This document shows positions 45,024-55,325 of a DNA stretch of 64,000 nucleotides, in pieces; the first letter of the stretch is position 1, and the number at the start of each line of letters is the position of its first letter. The notes under the pieces are model-generated. The model was given only the letters and a program-made list of their open reading frames with translations. It made no database searches and was not told the origin of the DNA. The translations under genes and the position numbers were made by a program. The DNA lies in the NCBI RefSeq assembly GCF_900143005.1, contig NZ_FRCS01000005.1:186001-250000 (forward strand). Reading direction: 5' to 3'. Source of the DNA: Cryptosporangium aurantiacum. Lineage in GTDB: Bacteria > Actinomycetota > Actinomycetes > Mycobacteriales > Cryptosporangiaceae.

Positions 45024-46190
45024 ATGAGTCACGATGCGCTCATGTCCACCGCCACCCTTCTCGGCCTGATCGTCGTCGCGCTGGTGTGTCTGGCCGCCGG
45101 TGCCGCGGCGGGCTGGTTCGCCGCGATGGCCCGGAACGCGGCCGAGACCGCGGGCCTGCGCGCCACTGTGGAGGCTTCCCGGGCGGGCGAGGAGCGGTTG
45201 GAGCAGGCGCTACGGGCGGTGTCCGCGGAGGCGATCGAGCGGAACAACAGCGCGTTCTCGCAACTCGTCGGGCCGATCCGGGAGAGCATCGCCAACGTCG
45301 AGCACACCGTCGTCGAACTCGAACGGGACCGGGCCGTGGCGCACGCCGCGCTGCGTGAGCAGGTCAACGCGATGCAGCAGACCGGCGAGAAGCTCCGCGT
45401 CGAGACCGGCCAGCTGGTCTCCGCGCTCAAGGCCCCGCAGGTCCGCGGACGCTGGGGCGAGCACCAGCTGCGGCGGATCGTCGAGGTGGCGGGGATGGTC
45501 GAGCACTGCGACTTCGTCGAGCAGGCCACCTCGAGCACCGAGGACGGCATCCTGCGCCCCGACCTGGTCGTGACGCTCGCCGGCGGCAAGAGCGTCGTGG
45601 TGGACGCGAAGGTGCCGTTCGCCGCGTACCTGGAGGCGATGGAGGCCCGGGACGAGCGGGACCGGTCCGCTCGGATGCAGGCGCACGCCCGGCACCTCCG
45701 CACGCACGTCGAGCAGCTCGCGGCGAAGGCCTACTGGCAGCGGTTCGAGCCGACGCCGGAGTTCGTCGTGCTGTTCGTCCCCGCGGACACGTTCCTGGAC
45801 GCCGCCCTGCAGCGCGAGCCGAACCTGCTCGAGCACGCGTTCAGCCGGAACATCGTCGTCGCGACGCCGTCGACGCTGATCGCGCTGCTGCGGACGATCG
45901 CGTACACGTGGCGTCAGGAGGCCCTGGCTGAGAACGCGGCCGCGGTCCACGCGCTGGGGCGCGACCTGTACCAGCGGCTGTCCACGATGGGCGGTCACGT
46001 GGACAAGCTGGGGTCGGCGCTGGGCAACGCGGTGGCCCGCTACAACGACGCGGTGGGGTCGCTGGAGGCGCGGGTGCTGGTGAGCGCACGCCGGTTCACC
46101 GATTTGCAGGTCGCCACCAGCGACATCGCAGCACCGCGCCAGGTCGAGGCCGTCCCCAGGGCGCTGCAGGCCCCGGAACTCGTCGACTGA
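45024..46190 (+). CDS. rmuC: DNA recombination protein RmuC
   Basis: A 388-aa protein with an N-terminal membrane anchor (about residues 10-35), a long coiled-coil segment (residues 40-130) and the RmuC domain starting QVRGRWGEHQLRRIVEVAGM and including VVDAKVPFAAYLEAM. RmuC limits inversions at short repeats in E. coli. The ATG at 45024 has GGAG upstream; an internal ATG at 45042 is possible. It is convergent with the chemoreceptor gene, with no gap. Confidence 0.9.
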   Translation: MSHDALMSTATLLGLIVVALVCLAAGAAAGWFAAMARNAAETAGLRATVEASRAGEERLEQALRAVSAEAIERNNSAFSQLVGPIRESIANVEHTVVELERDRAVAHAALREQVNAMQQTGEKLRVETGQLVSALKAPQVRGRWGEHQLRRIVEVAGMVEHCDFVEQATSSTEDGILRPDLVVTLAGGKSVVVDAKVPFAAYLEAMEARDERDRSARMQAHARHLRTHVEQLAAKAYWQRFEPTPEFVVLFVPADTFLDAALQREPNLLEHAFSRNIVVATPSTLIALLRTIAYTWRQEALAENAAAVHALGRDLYQRLSTMGGHVDKLGSALGNAVARYNDAVGSLEARVLVSARRFTDLQVATSDIAAPRQVEAVPRALQAPELVD

Positions 46191-47774
46191 CTACCTCCGG
46201 AACCCCGCGACCAGGTGTTCGAGTTCGGCGGCCATGCCGGCGAGCGCACCGGCGGACGAGCGCGAGCCGTCCGCCTGACCGCTGATCTCCCCCGCGGTGT
46301 CGGCCACGCCCCGGATCGTGTCGGCGATGCTCGCGGTGCCGGTCGCCGCCTCCGAGACGCTGCGGTTCATCTCGGTCACGGTCGCGCTCTGCTCTTCGAC
46401 TGCCGCCGCGATCGTCGTCTGGAACTCGTTGATCTGGCCGATGACCTCGGCGATCTCCGCGATCGCTGCGACCGCGCCCTCGGTGTCGGCCTGGATCGCG
46501 GACACCCGCTGCGCGATGTCGTCGGTGGCACGGGCGGTCTCCTGGGCCAGGTCCTTGACCTCACCGGCCACCACCGCGAAGCCCTTGCCGAGGTCGCCGG
46601 CGCGGGCCGCCTCGATCGTGGCGTTCAGCGCGAGCAGGTTCGTCTGCTCGGCGATCGACGTGATCACCCGGACGACCTCGCCGACCTGCGCCGAGGACGA
46701 GCCCAGCCGCTCGACCGTGTCCCGGGCCCCGGCGGCGCCGCGCACCGCGGAGGACGCGACGTCCGCGGCTCTGGCGGCGTTCTGCGCGATCTCCTGGATC
46801 GAGGCGCCCATCTGCTCGGAGCCGGCCGAGACCGCCTGCACGTGGGAGGACACCTCCTCGGCGCGGAATGCGACCGACCCCGCGGCGGACGCCGCCCCCG
46901 AGGCCGACACGCTGATCTGCTCGCCGGAACTGACCAGGTCCGAGGACGAGGTCGACAATCGCTCGGCCGAGGTGGCGATCGCCGCGGCGATGGCCGCGAC
47001 GTTGCCGACCGCGTGGTCGAGCTCGGTGCCGAGCCGTCCGAACTCGTCGCGTCCGGTCAGACCGGCCCGACGGGTGAGATCACCGCGCGCCAGTCCGAGG
47101 ACGACATGCTCGATCGTGCGCAGCCGGGAGACCACCGACCGGATCAGCGTCGTGGCCACGGCCAGGACGGCGAGCGCGAGCAGGATCCCGGTCACCGCGA
47201 TCGCGATCAGCGCCGAGCGGCGGGCGTCGTCGACCCGGGCGGCCTCACGGTCGGCCTGCGCCTGCACGCCGTCGGCCACCTCGGGCAGCGCCTGCTCGAC
47301 GGCGGTGAACGCGGTGTTGAACTCCGGCAGTAGCGCCAGTGCCTGCGTGCGGCTGGTGGCCGCGGCGGTCAGGACCGCGTCGGCCCGCTCGGTGTAGGTG
47401 TCGATCGCGGTCAGCGACTCGTCGGCCGCACTGGACACCGCCGTGGACACGCCCGCGTCCCGTACCTGCTCGACCAGGCTGCGGAGTTCGTCCGCGTGGT
47501 CGGTGAACTCGGTGCGGACGTCGGAGAGGTTCGCCGCCGGGTCGACCAGCGCGAGCAGGACGTCACCGCGGATCGCGTCGTGGTCCATGTCGGCCTGGAG
47601 CGTGGCCCGGGTGAGCACGCCCGCGGCGAGCACACGCTCGGCGGACTCGTGCGCCACGGTCAGACCCCGCGCACCGACGATGCCGACGCCGACCGCGCCC
47701 ACGACCGCGAGGACACCGAACGCCGAGAGCTTCTGGCCGACCGAACGATCCCCGAAGAACGAACGCAGCGACAT
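46191..47774 (-). CDS. methyl-accepting chemotaxis protein
   Basis: A 527-aa chemoreceptor: span 1 (about residues 12-35), a four-helix periplasmic sensor domain, span 2 near 195-215, HAMP, and a signalling domain with the conserved hairpin [40 protein letters not shown]. No cheA, cheW or other chemotaxis gene is near, so it is an orphan. ATG 47774 is chosen because the upstream codons are not family-like. Confidence 0.92.
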   Translation of the reverse strand: MSLRSFFGDRSVGQKLSAFGVLAVVGAVGVGIVGARGLTVAHESAERVLAAGVLTRATLQADMDHDAIRGDVLLALVDPAANLSDVRTEFTDHADELRSLVEQVRDAGVSTAVSSAADESLTAIDTYTERADAVLTAAATSRTQALALLPEFNTAFTAVEQALPEVADGVQAQADREAARVDDARRSALIAIAVTGILLALAVLAVATTLIRSVVSRLRTIEHVVLGLARGDLTRRAGLTGRDEFGRLGTELDHAVGNVAAIAAAIATSAERLSTSSSDLVSSGEQISVSASGAASAAGSVAFRAEEVSSHVQAVSAGSEQMGASIQEIAQNAARAADVASSAVRGAAGARDTVERLGSSSAQVGEVVRVITSIAEQTNLLALNATIEAARAGDLGKGFAVVAGEVKDLAQETARATDDIAQRVSAIQADTEGAVAAIAEIAEVIGQINEFQTTIAAAVEEQSATVTEMNRSVSEAATGTASIADTIRGVADTAGEISGQADGSRSSAGALAGMAAELEHLVAGFRR

Positions 47775-47885
47775 ACGGGCGGCCCTCCCGCGGCCGTGGA
47801 GTGCTGGCACTCCCGCATCGGCCACGGATCAACGCACCTGAGCATTTCCCGGGCGTCGGCCCGGCTGGCGCGCCCGGCGTCGCGA

Positions 47886-47939
47886 GCGGTTACACGGTCG
47901 GGAGGCCCGCCCGCGGTTACGCGGTCGGGAGGCCCGCCG
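47886..47939. repeat. 2-copy 27-bp tandem repeat at the ispH end
   Basis: Units at 47886-47912 and 47913-47939, two mismatches. The right unit contains the last codons and TAA stop of ispH; the left unit is a duplicate lying in the intergenic region. This parallels the 36-bp repeats at 10699. Confidence 0.9.
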
Positions 47940-48888
47940 CCTTCAGGTCGCGCCGCAGCTCCTGGGGCAGCGAGAACGCCAGCCGCTCCTGCGCCGAGAG
48001 GATCTCCTCGACCTCGCCGTACCCGCGCTCGGCGAGCCAGCCCAGGACCTGCTCGACGAGTTCCTCGGGCACCGAGGCGCCGGAGGTGAGCCCGACCGTC
48101 GTGACGCCGTCCAGCCAGGCCTCGTCGATCTGGTGCGCGAAGTCGACCAGCCGGGCGTCGTTCGCGCCGGACTGCTTGGCCACCTCGACCAGCCGGACCG
48201 AGTTCGACGAGTTCGTCGAACCGACCACGAGCACGAGCTCGCACTGCGGCGCGATGTCCTTGACGGCCTGCTGACGGTTCGACGTGGCGTAGCAGATGTC
48301 GTCGCTCGGCGGCGACTCGAGCAGCGGGAACCGGGTCTTCAGCCGACCGACGGTGTCCATCGTCTCGTCCACCGACAGCGTGGTCTGGGAGAGCCAGACG
48401 ACCTTCGACTCGTCACGCACAGTGACGTTCGCCACATCCTCCGGCCCGTCGACCAGGTGGACGTGATCCGGAGCCTCACCGCTGGTGCCGATGACCTCTT
48501 CGTGCCCTTCGTGGCCGATCAGCAGGATGTCGTAGTCGGCCGCGGCGAACCGGCGCGCCTCGTGGTGCACCTTGGTCACCAGCGGGCAGGTCGCGTCGAT
48601 CGACTTCAGGCTCCGCGCCGCGGCCTCCTGGTGGACGACCGGCGCGACGCCGTGCGCGGAGAAGATGACGGTGGCGCCTTCCGGCACCTCTTCGGTCTCC
48701 TCGACAAAAATCGCGCCACGCTTCTCCAACTCGGCGACGACGTGGCGGTTGTGCACGATCTGCTTACGGACGTATACCGGCGCGCCGTACAACTCGAGCG
48801 CCTTTTCCACCGTGACGACCGCGCGGTCGACACCGGCGCAGTAGCCCCGGGGCTTGGCGAGCAGGACGCGCTTGGCGGTCGAAGTCAT
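47917..48888 (-). CDS. ispH: 4-hydroxy-3-methylbut-2-enyl diphosphate reductase
   Basis: Last enzyme of the MEP isoprenoid pathway, a [4Fe-4S] protein that makes IPP and DMAPP. The 323-aa sequence has the three cluster cysteines in [18 protein letters not shown] and [11 protein letters not shown], plus HxxH ([16 protein letters not shown]) and TxxN motifs. ATG 48888 is the obvious start. Upstream sequence in the same frame is low-complexity. Confidence 0.96.
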   Translation of the reverse strand: MTSTAKRVLLAKPRGYCAGVDRAVVTVEKALELYGAPVYVRKQIVHNRHVVAELEKRGAIFVEETEEVPEGATVIFSAHGVAPVVHQEAAARSLKSIDATCPLVTKVHHEARRFAAADYDILLIGHEGHEEVIGTSGEAPDHVHLVDGPEDVANVTVRDESKVVWLSQTTLSVDETMDTVGRLKTRFPLLESPPSDDICYATSNRQQAVKDIAPQCELVLVVGSTNSSNSVRLVEVAKQSGANDARLVDFAHQIDEAWLDGVTTVGLTSGASVPEELVEQVLGWLAERGYGEVEEILSAQERLAFSLPQELRRDLKAAGLPTA

Positions 48889-48930
48889 GACCCCATGGTA
48901 GGCACGCCCATCACCGCGAACGCCGAGAGC

Positions 48931-48960
48931 GCCCCGGCCACCTCGCGAGGTGACCGGGGC
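48931..48960. terminator. hairpin between ispH and the small secreted gene
   Basis: Fifteen-nt arms with one mismatch and no loop to speak of (gccccgg...ccggggc). It lies beyond the secreted protein gene on the minus strand and upstream of the ispH start. Confidence 0.5.
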
Positions 48961-48972
48961 GAACAGCAAAAC

Positions 48973-49004
48973 GATCCCGGCCGGGCCGCCACCCGGCCGG
49001 GATC
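48973..49004 (-). terminator. intrinsic terminator of the small secreted gene
   Basis: Perfect 13-bp arms with a 6-nt loop, 9 bp after the minus-strand stop codon. On the minus strand the stem is followed by gttttgctgtt, a fair U-rich tract. Confidence 0.8.
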
Positions 49005-49012
49005 GATCGAGA

Positions 49013-49393
49013 TCAGTCCTCGACGTAGAGGGCCCAGACGCCGTACCGGTGGCCCCAGCGGTCCCAGTCGTTGCCCCAGTTGCCCCAGCGGTTGTCCCGG
49101 TCCCAGCCGCGACGCCACTGGTTGCTACGCACGCAGACGTAGTCGTCGTGGCGGTCCCAGCGAGTCTGCCAACGGCCGGCGCGCTCGCAGGACCAGCGGC
49201 TGTTGTAGAGGCCCCGGAACTCCCAATCGTCGTCGTCCCAGCCACCCCAGCCGTGACCGCGAACCGTCTGGTTCTGCTGCGTCGAGCTCTGGGCGGTGGT
49301 GGCAGCGGCCGGGTTCGCCATACCGAGTACGGCGCCCGAGGCCAGCGTCAGTCCGGCCAGCATGACCGCGGTCCGGCGGATCGTGGTTGTCAT
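49013..49393 (-). CDS. small secreted Trp/Asp/Arg-rich protein
   Basis: A 126-aa protein with a clear signal peptide ([31 protein letters not shown]). The mature part is rich in Trp, Asp, Arg and Gly, with two Cys (SCERAGRW and VCVRSNQW) that could form a disulfide. I do not recognise a family. It is a single gene with its own terminator. The 222-bp upstream region has 9-bp direct repeats (catttcgtc at 49489 and 49500, 11-bp spacing), which may be a regulatory site. Function unknown. Confidence 0.75.
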   Translation of the reverse strand: MTTTIRRTAVMLAGLTLASGAVLGMANPAAATTAQSSTQQNQTVRGHGWGGWDDDDWEFRGLYNSRWSCERAGRWQTRWDRHDDYVCVRSNQWRRGWDRDNRWGNWGNDWDRWGHRYGVWALYVED

Positions 49394-49614
49394 GTCAATG
49401 CCTCCCTTGGTTGTTGCGGCAGAACGGAGCTAATCAGACAAAAAGTGCTTTTGGGGAGCTTCGGCCGGATTAATGTCATTCCGGGGCTCATTTCGTCGAC
49501 ATTTCGTCTTTGCGGACTAAGCGGACATAACCGTTCGGATGATGTGCTCCTGACCAGGTGGTCATGCGCGTTTGATGCGGACGGCGGAGGCAACCGGGGC
49601 CGTAGGCTCACGGT

Positions 49615-50853
49615 GTGACCGAAGCGATCTCCACTTCCCGAGACGCACAGCGCAGCTCCGCCGAGGCCCCCTGGCCGGTGCGCGTGGTGAGCATGAAGAT
49701 CGGGCAGTGGGTCGCCCGGCTCGGCGACGTCTGGGTCGAGGGCCAGGTCGCCCAGGTGTCCCGCCGCCCCGGCGCGCCGACCGTCTTCCTCACGCTCCGT
49801 GATCCGGCGGCGGACATCAGCATCCCGGTCACCTGCCCGCGGATGGTGTTCGACGCGGTCCGCCCGCCGCTGACCGAGGGCGCTCGGGTCCTCGTGCACG
49901 CCAAGCCCGACTACTACCTGCAACGCGGGTCGCTCTCACTGCGCGCCAGCGAGCTCCGCGCAGTGGGTATCGGCGAACTGCTCGCCCGGCTGGCCCGGCT
50001 GAAGGAGCTACTCGCCGCCGAGGGCCTCTTCGCCGCCGAACGCAAGCGGCCGCTGCCGTTCCTGCCCGGCACCGTGGGGCTGATCACCGGCCGCGCGAGC
50101 GCGGCCGAGCGGGACGTGCTGGAGAACGCCCGGCGCCGCTGGCCCGCGGTGCGGTTCGCGGTGCGCCCGGTCGCGGTGCAGGGCACCCAGGCCGTGACGC
50201 AGATCCTCGAGGCGCTCCGCGAGCTGGACGCCGACCCGGAGGTGGACGTCATCGTGCTCGCGCGCGGCGGCGGCTCGGTGGAAGATCTGCTCCCGTTCAG
50301 CGACGAGACGCTGTGCCGGGCGGTCTTCGCGTGCCGGACGCCCGTGGTGAGCGCGATCGGCCACGAACCCGACACCCCGCTCGTCGACTACGTCGCCGAC
50401 GTCCGCTGCTCGACGCCGACCGACGCGGCGAAGCGGGTCGTGCCCGACCTGAGCGAGGAACGGCAGCGCATCGACGCCGCACGGCAGCGGCTCCTCCGCG
50501 GCGTCATGTCCCGGCTGGACGCGGGGCAACAGTGGCTCGACGGGGTGCGCTCGCGCCCGGCGTTCGCCCGGCCGACGGTGCTGGTCGACCAGCGCGAAGC
50601 CGAGGTCGATGGGCTGCGCGAGCGAGCCAGGCGGACGCTCGCGCACCGGCTCGACGCCGCGGGCGCCGAGCTCGGCCAGGTGCGGGCACGCGTCCGGGCG
50701 CTCTCGCCGCAGGCCACGCTCGACCGCGGGTACGCGGTCGTGCAGCGGACCGATGGCGCGGTGCTGCGCGACGCCGCGGACGCCGCGCCGGGTGACGCGC
50801 TCCGGGTGCGGCTGGCGTCCGGCGAACTGCCCGCCGTGGTCACCGAGCGCTGA
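49615..50853 (+). CDS. xseA: exodeoxyribonuclease VII large subunit
   Basis: A 412-aa catalytic subunit of exonuclease VII, which degrades single-stranded DNA. An OB-fold N-terminal domain ([24 protein letters not shown]) precedes the family core [44 protein letters not shown] and [35 protein letters not shown] ends 6 nt before the GTG and there is no Shine-Dalgarno. xseB is 1 kb downstream, separated by a secreted-protein gene. Confidence 0.95.
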   Translation: MTEAISTSRDAQRSSAEAPWPVRVVSMKIGQWVARLGDVWVEGQVAQVSRRPGAPTVFLTLRDPAADISIPVTCPRMVFDAVRPPLTEGARVLVHAKPDYYLQRGSLSLRASELRAVGIGELLARLARLKELLAAEGLFAAERKRPLPFLPGTVGLITGRASAAERDVLENARRRWPAVRFAVRPVAVQGTQAVTQILEALRELDADPEVDVIVLARGGGSVEDLLPFSDETLCRAVFACRTPVVSAIGHEPDTPLVDYVADVRCSTPTDAAKRVVPDLSEERQRIDAARQRLLRGVMSRLDAGQQWLDGVRSRPAFARPTVLVDQREAEVDGLRERARRTLAHRLDAAGAELGQVRARVRALSPQATLDRGYAVVQRTDGAVLRDAADAAPGDALRVRLASGELPAVVTER

Positions 50854-50939
50854 CGCCCGGCAGGCGTCAGCGCTCGCGCGGCGTCACCGCTCCGAGCGCG
50901 TCACCGCGCGCGGTGCGGCGCCACACCGCTCGCGCGGCG

Positions 50940-51731
50940 TCAGCGCTCGCGGAACTCGACGGTGGCCACCGGCTGGCCGGTCCAGAACCAGCGGGTGTCG
51001 AACGCGCGGTCGAGCAGCCGCTCGCCGTCGCGCGTCAGGCGCAGCGTGGCGTCCCGGTCGTTGACAGCACGGACGCCACCCCCGGTGCCGGCCTGCGGCC
51101 GAGTACCGGTCTGCGGACCAGTGCCGGTCTGCGGACCAGTGCCGGTCTGCGGACGGGTACCGGTCTGCGGCCGGGTGCCGTCCTGCCCGGTGGCCGGACG
51201 GTCGCCGGTCTGCCGGCCGTCACCACGGTCGTCGTCCCGGCCGTCACCCTGGCCGTCGCTCCGACCGTCACCCCGGTCGTCGCCCTGGCCGTCCCCGCGA
51301 CCGTCGTTCCGGTCGCCGGGACGGTTCGGGCGGCCGTCCCGCCGGGAGTCGATGCTGAGCACCGTCACCCGGTCGCGGTCCACGCCGAAGCTGACCGTGC
51401 CCCGGCGCAGGTCGACGACCGGTCGGGAGAGGAACAGATCAGGCCTGCGCGCGGTGTCGAACAGCAGGCCGCCCCGGTGCTCGATCACCCCGGGACGCGA
51501 GCCCCGCACCACCCGGAACGTGACCCGCAGGTCGTCGCGGCGACCCCGCTGCTCGGCGTCCACCGCTCGCACGCGGACGCCCAGCCGGCTCAGCTGAGCG
51601 ACCACCGACCGGTCGAACGTGACCTCGGTCCGCGCGACTCGGTCTTCCGAAGCGTGCGCTGCCGCCGGTGCCGCGCCGAGCACCGCCGCCGCAGCCAGAC
51701 CACCCGCCAACGCACGAGTTCGAATACGCAT
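50940..51731 (-). CDS. secreted repeat-rich protein
   Basis: A 263-aa protein with a signal peptide ending near residue 26 (GAAPAAAHA). The middle is low-complexity: Gly/Asp/Arg (GDGQGDDRGDGRSDGQGDG) and then PQTGT repeats. The flanking N-terminal and C-terminal parts look folded (TEVTFDRSVVAQLSRLGVRVRAV and ATLRLTRDGERLLDRAF). No family is recognised and there is no sortase LPXTG motif despite the TG repeats. It lies antisense-oriented between xseA and xseB. Confidence 0.75.
   Translation of the reverse strand: MRIRTRALAGGLAAAAVLGAAPAAAHASEDRVARTEVTFDRSVVAQLSRLGVRVRAVDAEQRGRRDDLRVTFRVVRGSRPGVIEHRGGLLFDTARRPDLFLSRPVVDLRRGTVSFGVDRDRVTVLSIDSRRDGRPNRPGDRNDGRGDGQGDDRGDGRSDGQGDGRDDDRGDGRQTGDRPATGQDGTRPQTGTRPQTGTGPQTGTGPQTGTRPQAGTGGGVRAVNDRDATLRLTRDGERLLDRAFDTRWFWTGQPVATVEFRER
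51085..51174 (-). repeat. 5 x 18-bp tandem repeat (PQTGTG/R units)
   Basis: Five in-frame units of 18 bp in the secreted protein gene, each related to gtgccggtctgcggacca. Units two and three differ only at their ends, indicating recent duplication. Confidence 0.88.
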
Positions 51732-51887
51732 GAAGATCCCTTCCCCTCGGCCACACAGAGCTTCGCGAAAGGGGTGTCCATGTAATTAGCACTCAGTCAG
51801 TATTAAACCTCTTCATTTTGGAAACCGACCCTCGGGTCGAACCGCCCCGCCTGGTCGAGCCCCTCGCCGCCCCCTACGCTTGCGGCC

Positions 51888-52079
51888 ATGGCGGAACGGC
51901 TGAGCTACGAGGACGCCCGCGCCCAACTCGTCGAGGTCGTGCAACGCCTGGAGGCAGGCGGAACGACGCTCGAGGAGGCGCTGGCGCTCTGGGAGCGCGG
52001 CGAGCAGCTCGCGACGGTCTGCCAGGAGTGGCTCGACGGTGCCCGCGCCCGCCTGGAAGCGGCCCGCGCCACCGACTGA
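51888..52079 (+). CDS. xseB: exodeoxyribonuclease VII small subunit
   Basis: A 63-aa helical protein, the usual small subunit of exonuclease VII: SYEDARAQLVEVVQRLEAGGTTLEEALALWERGEQL. It pairs with the xseA product. TACGCT ends 7 nt before the ATG, again without a Shine-Dalgarno. It has its own promoter because a divergent gene lies between it and xseA. Confidence 0.93.
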   Translation: MAERLSYEDARAQLVEVVQRLEAGGTTLEEALALWERGEQLATVCQEWLDGARARLEAARATD

Positions 52080-52256
52080 TCGCCCCCTCACAGCGGAACC
52101 ACAGATCGGGCACAGTAACTGCTCAGGCTGCCTGGTCATCGTGGGTTCCATGACGACGAAGACGCTCCTCGCGAGCCGGACGGGCACCAGCCCGGGCCGA
52201 GCGCGGCACGATGTCCTTACCTGCCACTTCGCTTTCTGCGTGTCAGGCTGGACAGC

Positions 52257-52964
52257 ATGAGCGAGCGTGCCGGACAGCGCCGAGTCCTCGTCGTCGACGA
52301 CGAGGAGAACGTTTCGCACCTGGTCTCCACCGCGCTCCGCCTGGACGGTTTCACGACGGTGGTGGCCGACACCGCTCCCGGCGCACTCGCCGCCGTGGCT
52401 GAGCACGACCCGGACCTGGTCGTCCTCGACATCATGCTGGGCGACGCGGGCGGCATGGACGGCGTCGGCGTCCTGCGCAGGCTCCGCGAGGCCGGCGCCG
52501 AGGTGCCGGTGATCTTCCTGACCGCCAGGGACGCCAGCGGCGACGTGGTCGCCGGGCTGCGCGCCGGCGCCGACGACTACGTGGTCAAGCCGTTCCGGGT
52601 CGAGGAGCTGCTGGCCAGGGTGCACGCGGTGATGCGGCGCTCGGTGCCCGACCCGACCCGCTCGGCCACGTTGAAGGTCGCCGACCTGGAACTGGACGAG
52701 GAGAGCCGGGAGGTGCACCGAGCCGGCCAGGAAGTGCACCTGACCGCGACCGAGTTCGAGCTGCTGCGCTACCTGATGCGGAACGAGCGGGTCGTCGTCA
52801 GCAAGGCACAGATCCTGGAGCGGGTCTGGCGCTACGACTTCGGTGGTCAGTCGAACATCGTCGAGCTGTACATCGGCTACCTGCGCAAGAAGATCGACAA
52901 CGTCGAACCGCGCCTGATCCACACCGTGCGCGGCGCCGGCTACGTCCTGAAGGCGCCGCGGTGA
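52257..52964 (+). CDS. OmpR-family response regulator
   Basis: A 235-aa regulator: receiver domain with VLVVDDEENVSHLV, phospho-acceptor in VVLDIMLGDAGG and VKPFRVEELLARV, then a winged-helix domain (LTATEFELLRYLMRNERVVVSKAQILERVWRYDF, ending IHTVRGAGYVLKAPR). It is followed by its kinase gene 82 bp downstream. The target is not evident. Start ATG is used as given by context. Confidence 0.94.
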   Translation: MSERAGQRRVLVVDDEENVSHLVSTALRLDGFTTVVADTAPGALAAVAEHDPDLVVLDIMLGDAGGMDGVGVLRRLREAGAEVPVIFLTARDASGDVVAGLRAGADDYVVKPFRVEELLARVHAVMRRSVPDPTRSATLKVADLELDEESREVHRAGQEVHLTATEFELLRYLMRNERVVVSKAQILERVWRYDFGGQSNIVELYIGYLRKKIDNVEPRLIHTVRGAGYVLKAPR

Positions 52965-53045
52965 TCCCGCGGGACCACGTTTCGCACGGACGACGAAATC
53001 CCTGAGGCGGCACCGCCACGCCGCGACGACGACCGGAGGCCCACG

Positions 53046-54596
53046 ATGACGCGGTTCTCACTGCGTACCCGCCTCGTGGCGGTCGTCGTCGCGGTCACCG
53101 TGTTCGCGCTGGCCGCGGGCGGCGCCGCCACCTGGCTCTCGCTACGCGCGTACCTCTACAACCGCCTCGACACCCAGCTCCACGAGATGGCGAAGGCCCG
53201 CCAGCACTTTTTCGACGACCGGGTGACGCCGGACGGCGGGATCTTGGTCGACCTCACCGACCCGCGCTTCCTGGCTCCCGGTGGCGCCGACGGCAACGGC
53301 GGTCAGCAGACGATCCTGGAGCCGGACGGCGACATCATCGCGCAGCTCGCCGTCGTGTACTCGAAGTACCCGAGCGCCGACGTCCTCCTGACCCTGACCG
53401 ACGAGGACGCGAAGAAGCTCGCCACGCACACGCACACGACGTTCAGCATGACGTCGGCAGGTGGGCAGGACATCCGCGTCGAGTCGCGACCGTTGAGCAA
53501 CGGCATGGTCGTGGCGATCGCGTTCCCCACCAAGAACATCGACAACACGCTCACCCAGCTGGTCCTGGTGGAGCTGGCGGTGAGCGGCGCGGCGGTGTTG
53601 GCCGCGCTGGGCCTCGGCACGTACGGCGTCCGCGTGGGGTTGCAGCCACTGACGAGGGTGCGCCGGACCGCGCACGAGATCGCGGAAAACCTGAAACGCC
53701 ACGGCAGCGGCCTGGAACGGCGGGTACCGCCGAGTGATCCCCGCACCGAGGTCGGCCAGCTCACCGAGGCGGTCAACACGATGCTGAGCGAGGCGCAGGC
53801 CGCCTACGCCCAGCGCGTGGAGAACGAGGACCGCATGCGTCGTTTCCTCGCCGACGCCTCACACGAACTCCGGACGCCGCTGACGTCGCTGCGCGGCTAC
53901 GCGGAGTTGGAGCGGCTGCGCGCCGCGACGATCGGCGCCGAGGACCCGGCCGCCACCCAGGACGCCCTGCGCCGGATCGAGACCGAGGGTGACCGGATGG
54001 CCCGGCTGGTCGACGACCTGCTGCTGCTCGCGCGCACCGACCAGGGGTCGGCCGCGCCCCAGCTCGGGCCGGTCGCGGTCGACGAGTTGCTCGACGAGGC
54101 CGCCGACCGCGCCGGGGCCGCCCACCCCAACCGCCCGTTCGTCGTCGACACCCCGAACACCGGCCTGGTGCTCGTCGGCGACCGCGAGGCGCTGCTCCAG
54201 GTGCTCGGCAACCTGCTGCGTAACGCCGCGATCCACACCCCGGGGCCGCGTCCGATCCGGCTGGGCGCCCGGCCGGACGGCAGCTCGGTGCTGCTGCTCG
54301 TCGCCGACGAGGGTCCCGGCATGACGCCGGAGCAGGCCGCGCACGCGTTCGAGCGGTTCTGGCGCGCCGACTCGGGCCGTACCCGCGCCACCGGCGGCAG
54401 CGGCCTGGGCCTGGCCATCGTCCACGCGCTGGTCACCGCACAGCACGGCGCCGTCGGCATGAGCAGCGACGTCGCCACCGGAACCACCGTGCTGGTCCGG
54501 ATGCCAGGGCTGGTCGACGACCGCGGCCGGTTGGTACACCAGCCCGCCCCGGACGCGTACTCGCAGCACTACCCGGACTACGGCCGCACCCCGTAG
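53046..54596 (+). CDS. sensor histidine kinase
   Basis: A 516-aa membrane kinase with span 1 near residues 14-35, an extracellular sensor, span 2 (about 170-195), HAMP, the H box FLADASHELRTPLTSLRGYAELERL, and an ATPase domain with DEGPGMTPE and GGSGLGLAIVH. It partners the OmpR regulator. The tail is a short extension (TPDAYSQHYPDYGRTP). Its end overlaps the convergent TetR gene by 19 bp. Confidence 0.94.
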   Translation: MTRFSLRTRLVAVVVAVTVFALAAGGAATWLSLRAYLYNRLDTQLHEMAKARQHFFDDRVTPDGGILVDLTDPRFLAPGGADGNGGQQTILEPDGDIIAQLAVVYSKYPSADVLLTLTDEDAKKLATHTHTTFSMTSAGGQDIRVESRPLSNGMVVAIAFPTKNIDNTLTQLVLVELAVSGAAVLAALGLGTYGVRVGLQPLTRVRRTAHEIAENLKRHGSGLERRVPPSDPRTEVGQLTEAVNTMLSEAQAAYAQRVENEDRMRRFLADASHELRTPLTSLRGYAELERLRAATIGAEDPAATQDALRRIETEGDRMARLVDDLLLLARTDQGSAAPQLGPVAVDELLDEAADRAGAAHPNRPFVVDTPNTGLVLVGDREALLQVLGNLLRNAAIHTPGPRPIRLGARPDGSSVLLLVADEGPGMTPEQAAHAFERFWRADSGRTRATGGSGLGLAIVHALVTAQHGAVGMSSDVATGTTVLVRMPGLVDDRGRLVHQPAPDAYSQHYPDYGRTP

Positions 54597-55219
54597 TCGG
54601 CCGGGACCCCGCGCTCGATCAGCTCGAACGCGCGACGGTACGCGGCCACCGCCCACTCCTTGACGTCCGCGAGCGGCTCGCCGCCGGACAGCCGGCGGCG
54701 GGCCTCGCCGACCACCGCTTCCCTGGCACCGATGACCAGCCCGGCGACGACGATCGGCAGCGGATCGTCGGGCGAGGCGTCGGTCTCGTCCGCGAGCGTC
54801 CGCGCCAGCGCGAGCAGGCTGCGCTCGCCGAGCTCCCGCTCCCGGGATCGCAGCGAGGGGGCGGCGTCGACCAGGCGGAAGAACTCGGCTGCGCCGTCCC
54901 ACAGACCGGTTCGCCAGTCGTCGGACGTCATACCGTCGACCATGACCCGCCGCAGCGCGCCGACCGCGCTCTCCCCCGGTTCCCGCTCCCGGACGATCGC
55001 CGAGAGCAGGTCCTCGACCTCGGCCTGCCGGTCGAAGAACAGGTCTTCCTTGGTCGGGAAGTAGTTGAAGACCGTGTTGACCGAGACGTCGGCGGCCCGC
55101 GCCACCTCGGCGACCGTCACCGCGTCGAAGCCCCGCTCCGCGAACAGGCCCATCGCCATGTCCGCGATCAGCAGCCTGGTCTGCGCTTTCTTCCGCTCCC
55201 GCAGCGATAGTTCGCTCAC
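54578..55219 (-). CDS. TetR family regulator
   Basis: A 213-aa regulator with the helix-turn-helix FDAVTVAEVARAADVSVNTVFNYFPTKEDLFFDRQ (about residues 30-64). It is divergent from the ABC exporter genes at 55326 and is the likely repressor of that transporter operon. The 106-bp region between them contains no clear palindrome I could confirm. Confidence 0.88.
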   Translation of the reverse strand: MSELSLRERKKAQTRLLIADMAMGLFAERGFDAVTVAEVARAADVSVNTVFNYFPTKEDLFFDRQAEVEDLLSAIVREREPGESAVGALRRVMVDGMTSDDWRTGLWDGAAEFFRLVDAAPSLRSRERELGERSLLALARTLADETDASPDDPLPIVVAGLVIGAREAVVGEARRRLSGGEPLADVKEWAVAAYRRAFELIERGVPADYGVRP

Positions 55220-55325
55220 CGGACGATCGTAACAGCGGCTCTATTTTTGGGGTGGTTGCAAATTTAGTGTCACTCTGTTTTTCTGGGTGGGTCCGGCCGC
55301 CGTGGCCGGACGGAGGGAGACGCTG

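Noticed and set aside
46191-47774. Start of a chemotaxis operon at the chemoreceptor gene
   Set aside because: Flanking genes are rmuC and ispH; no che or flagellar gene is present.
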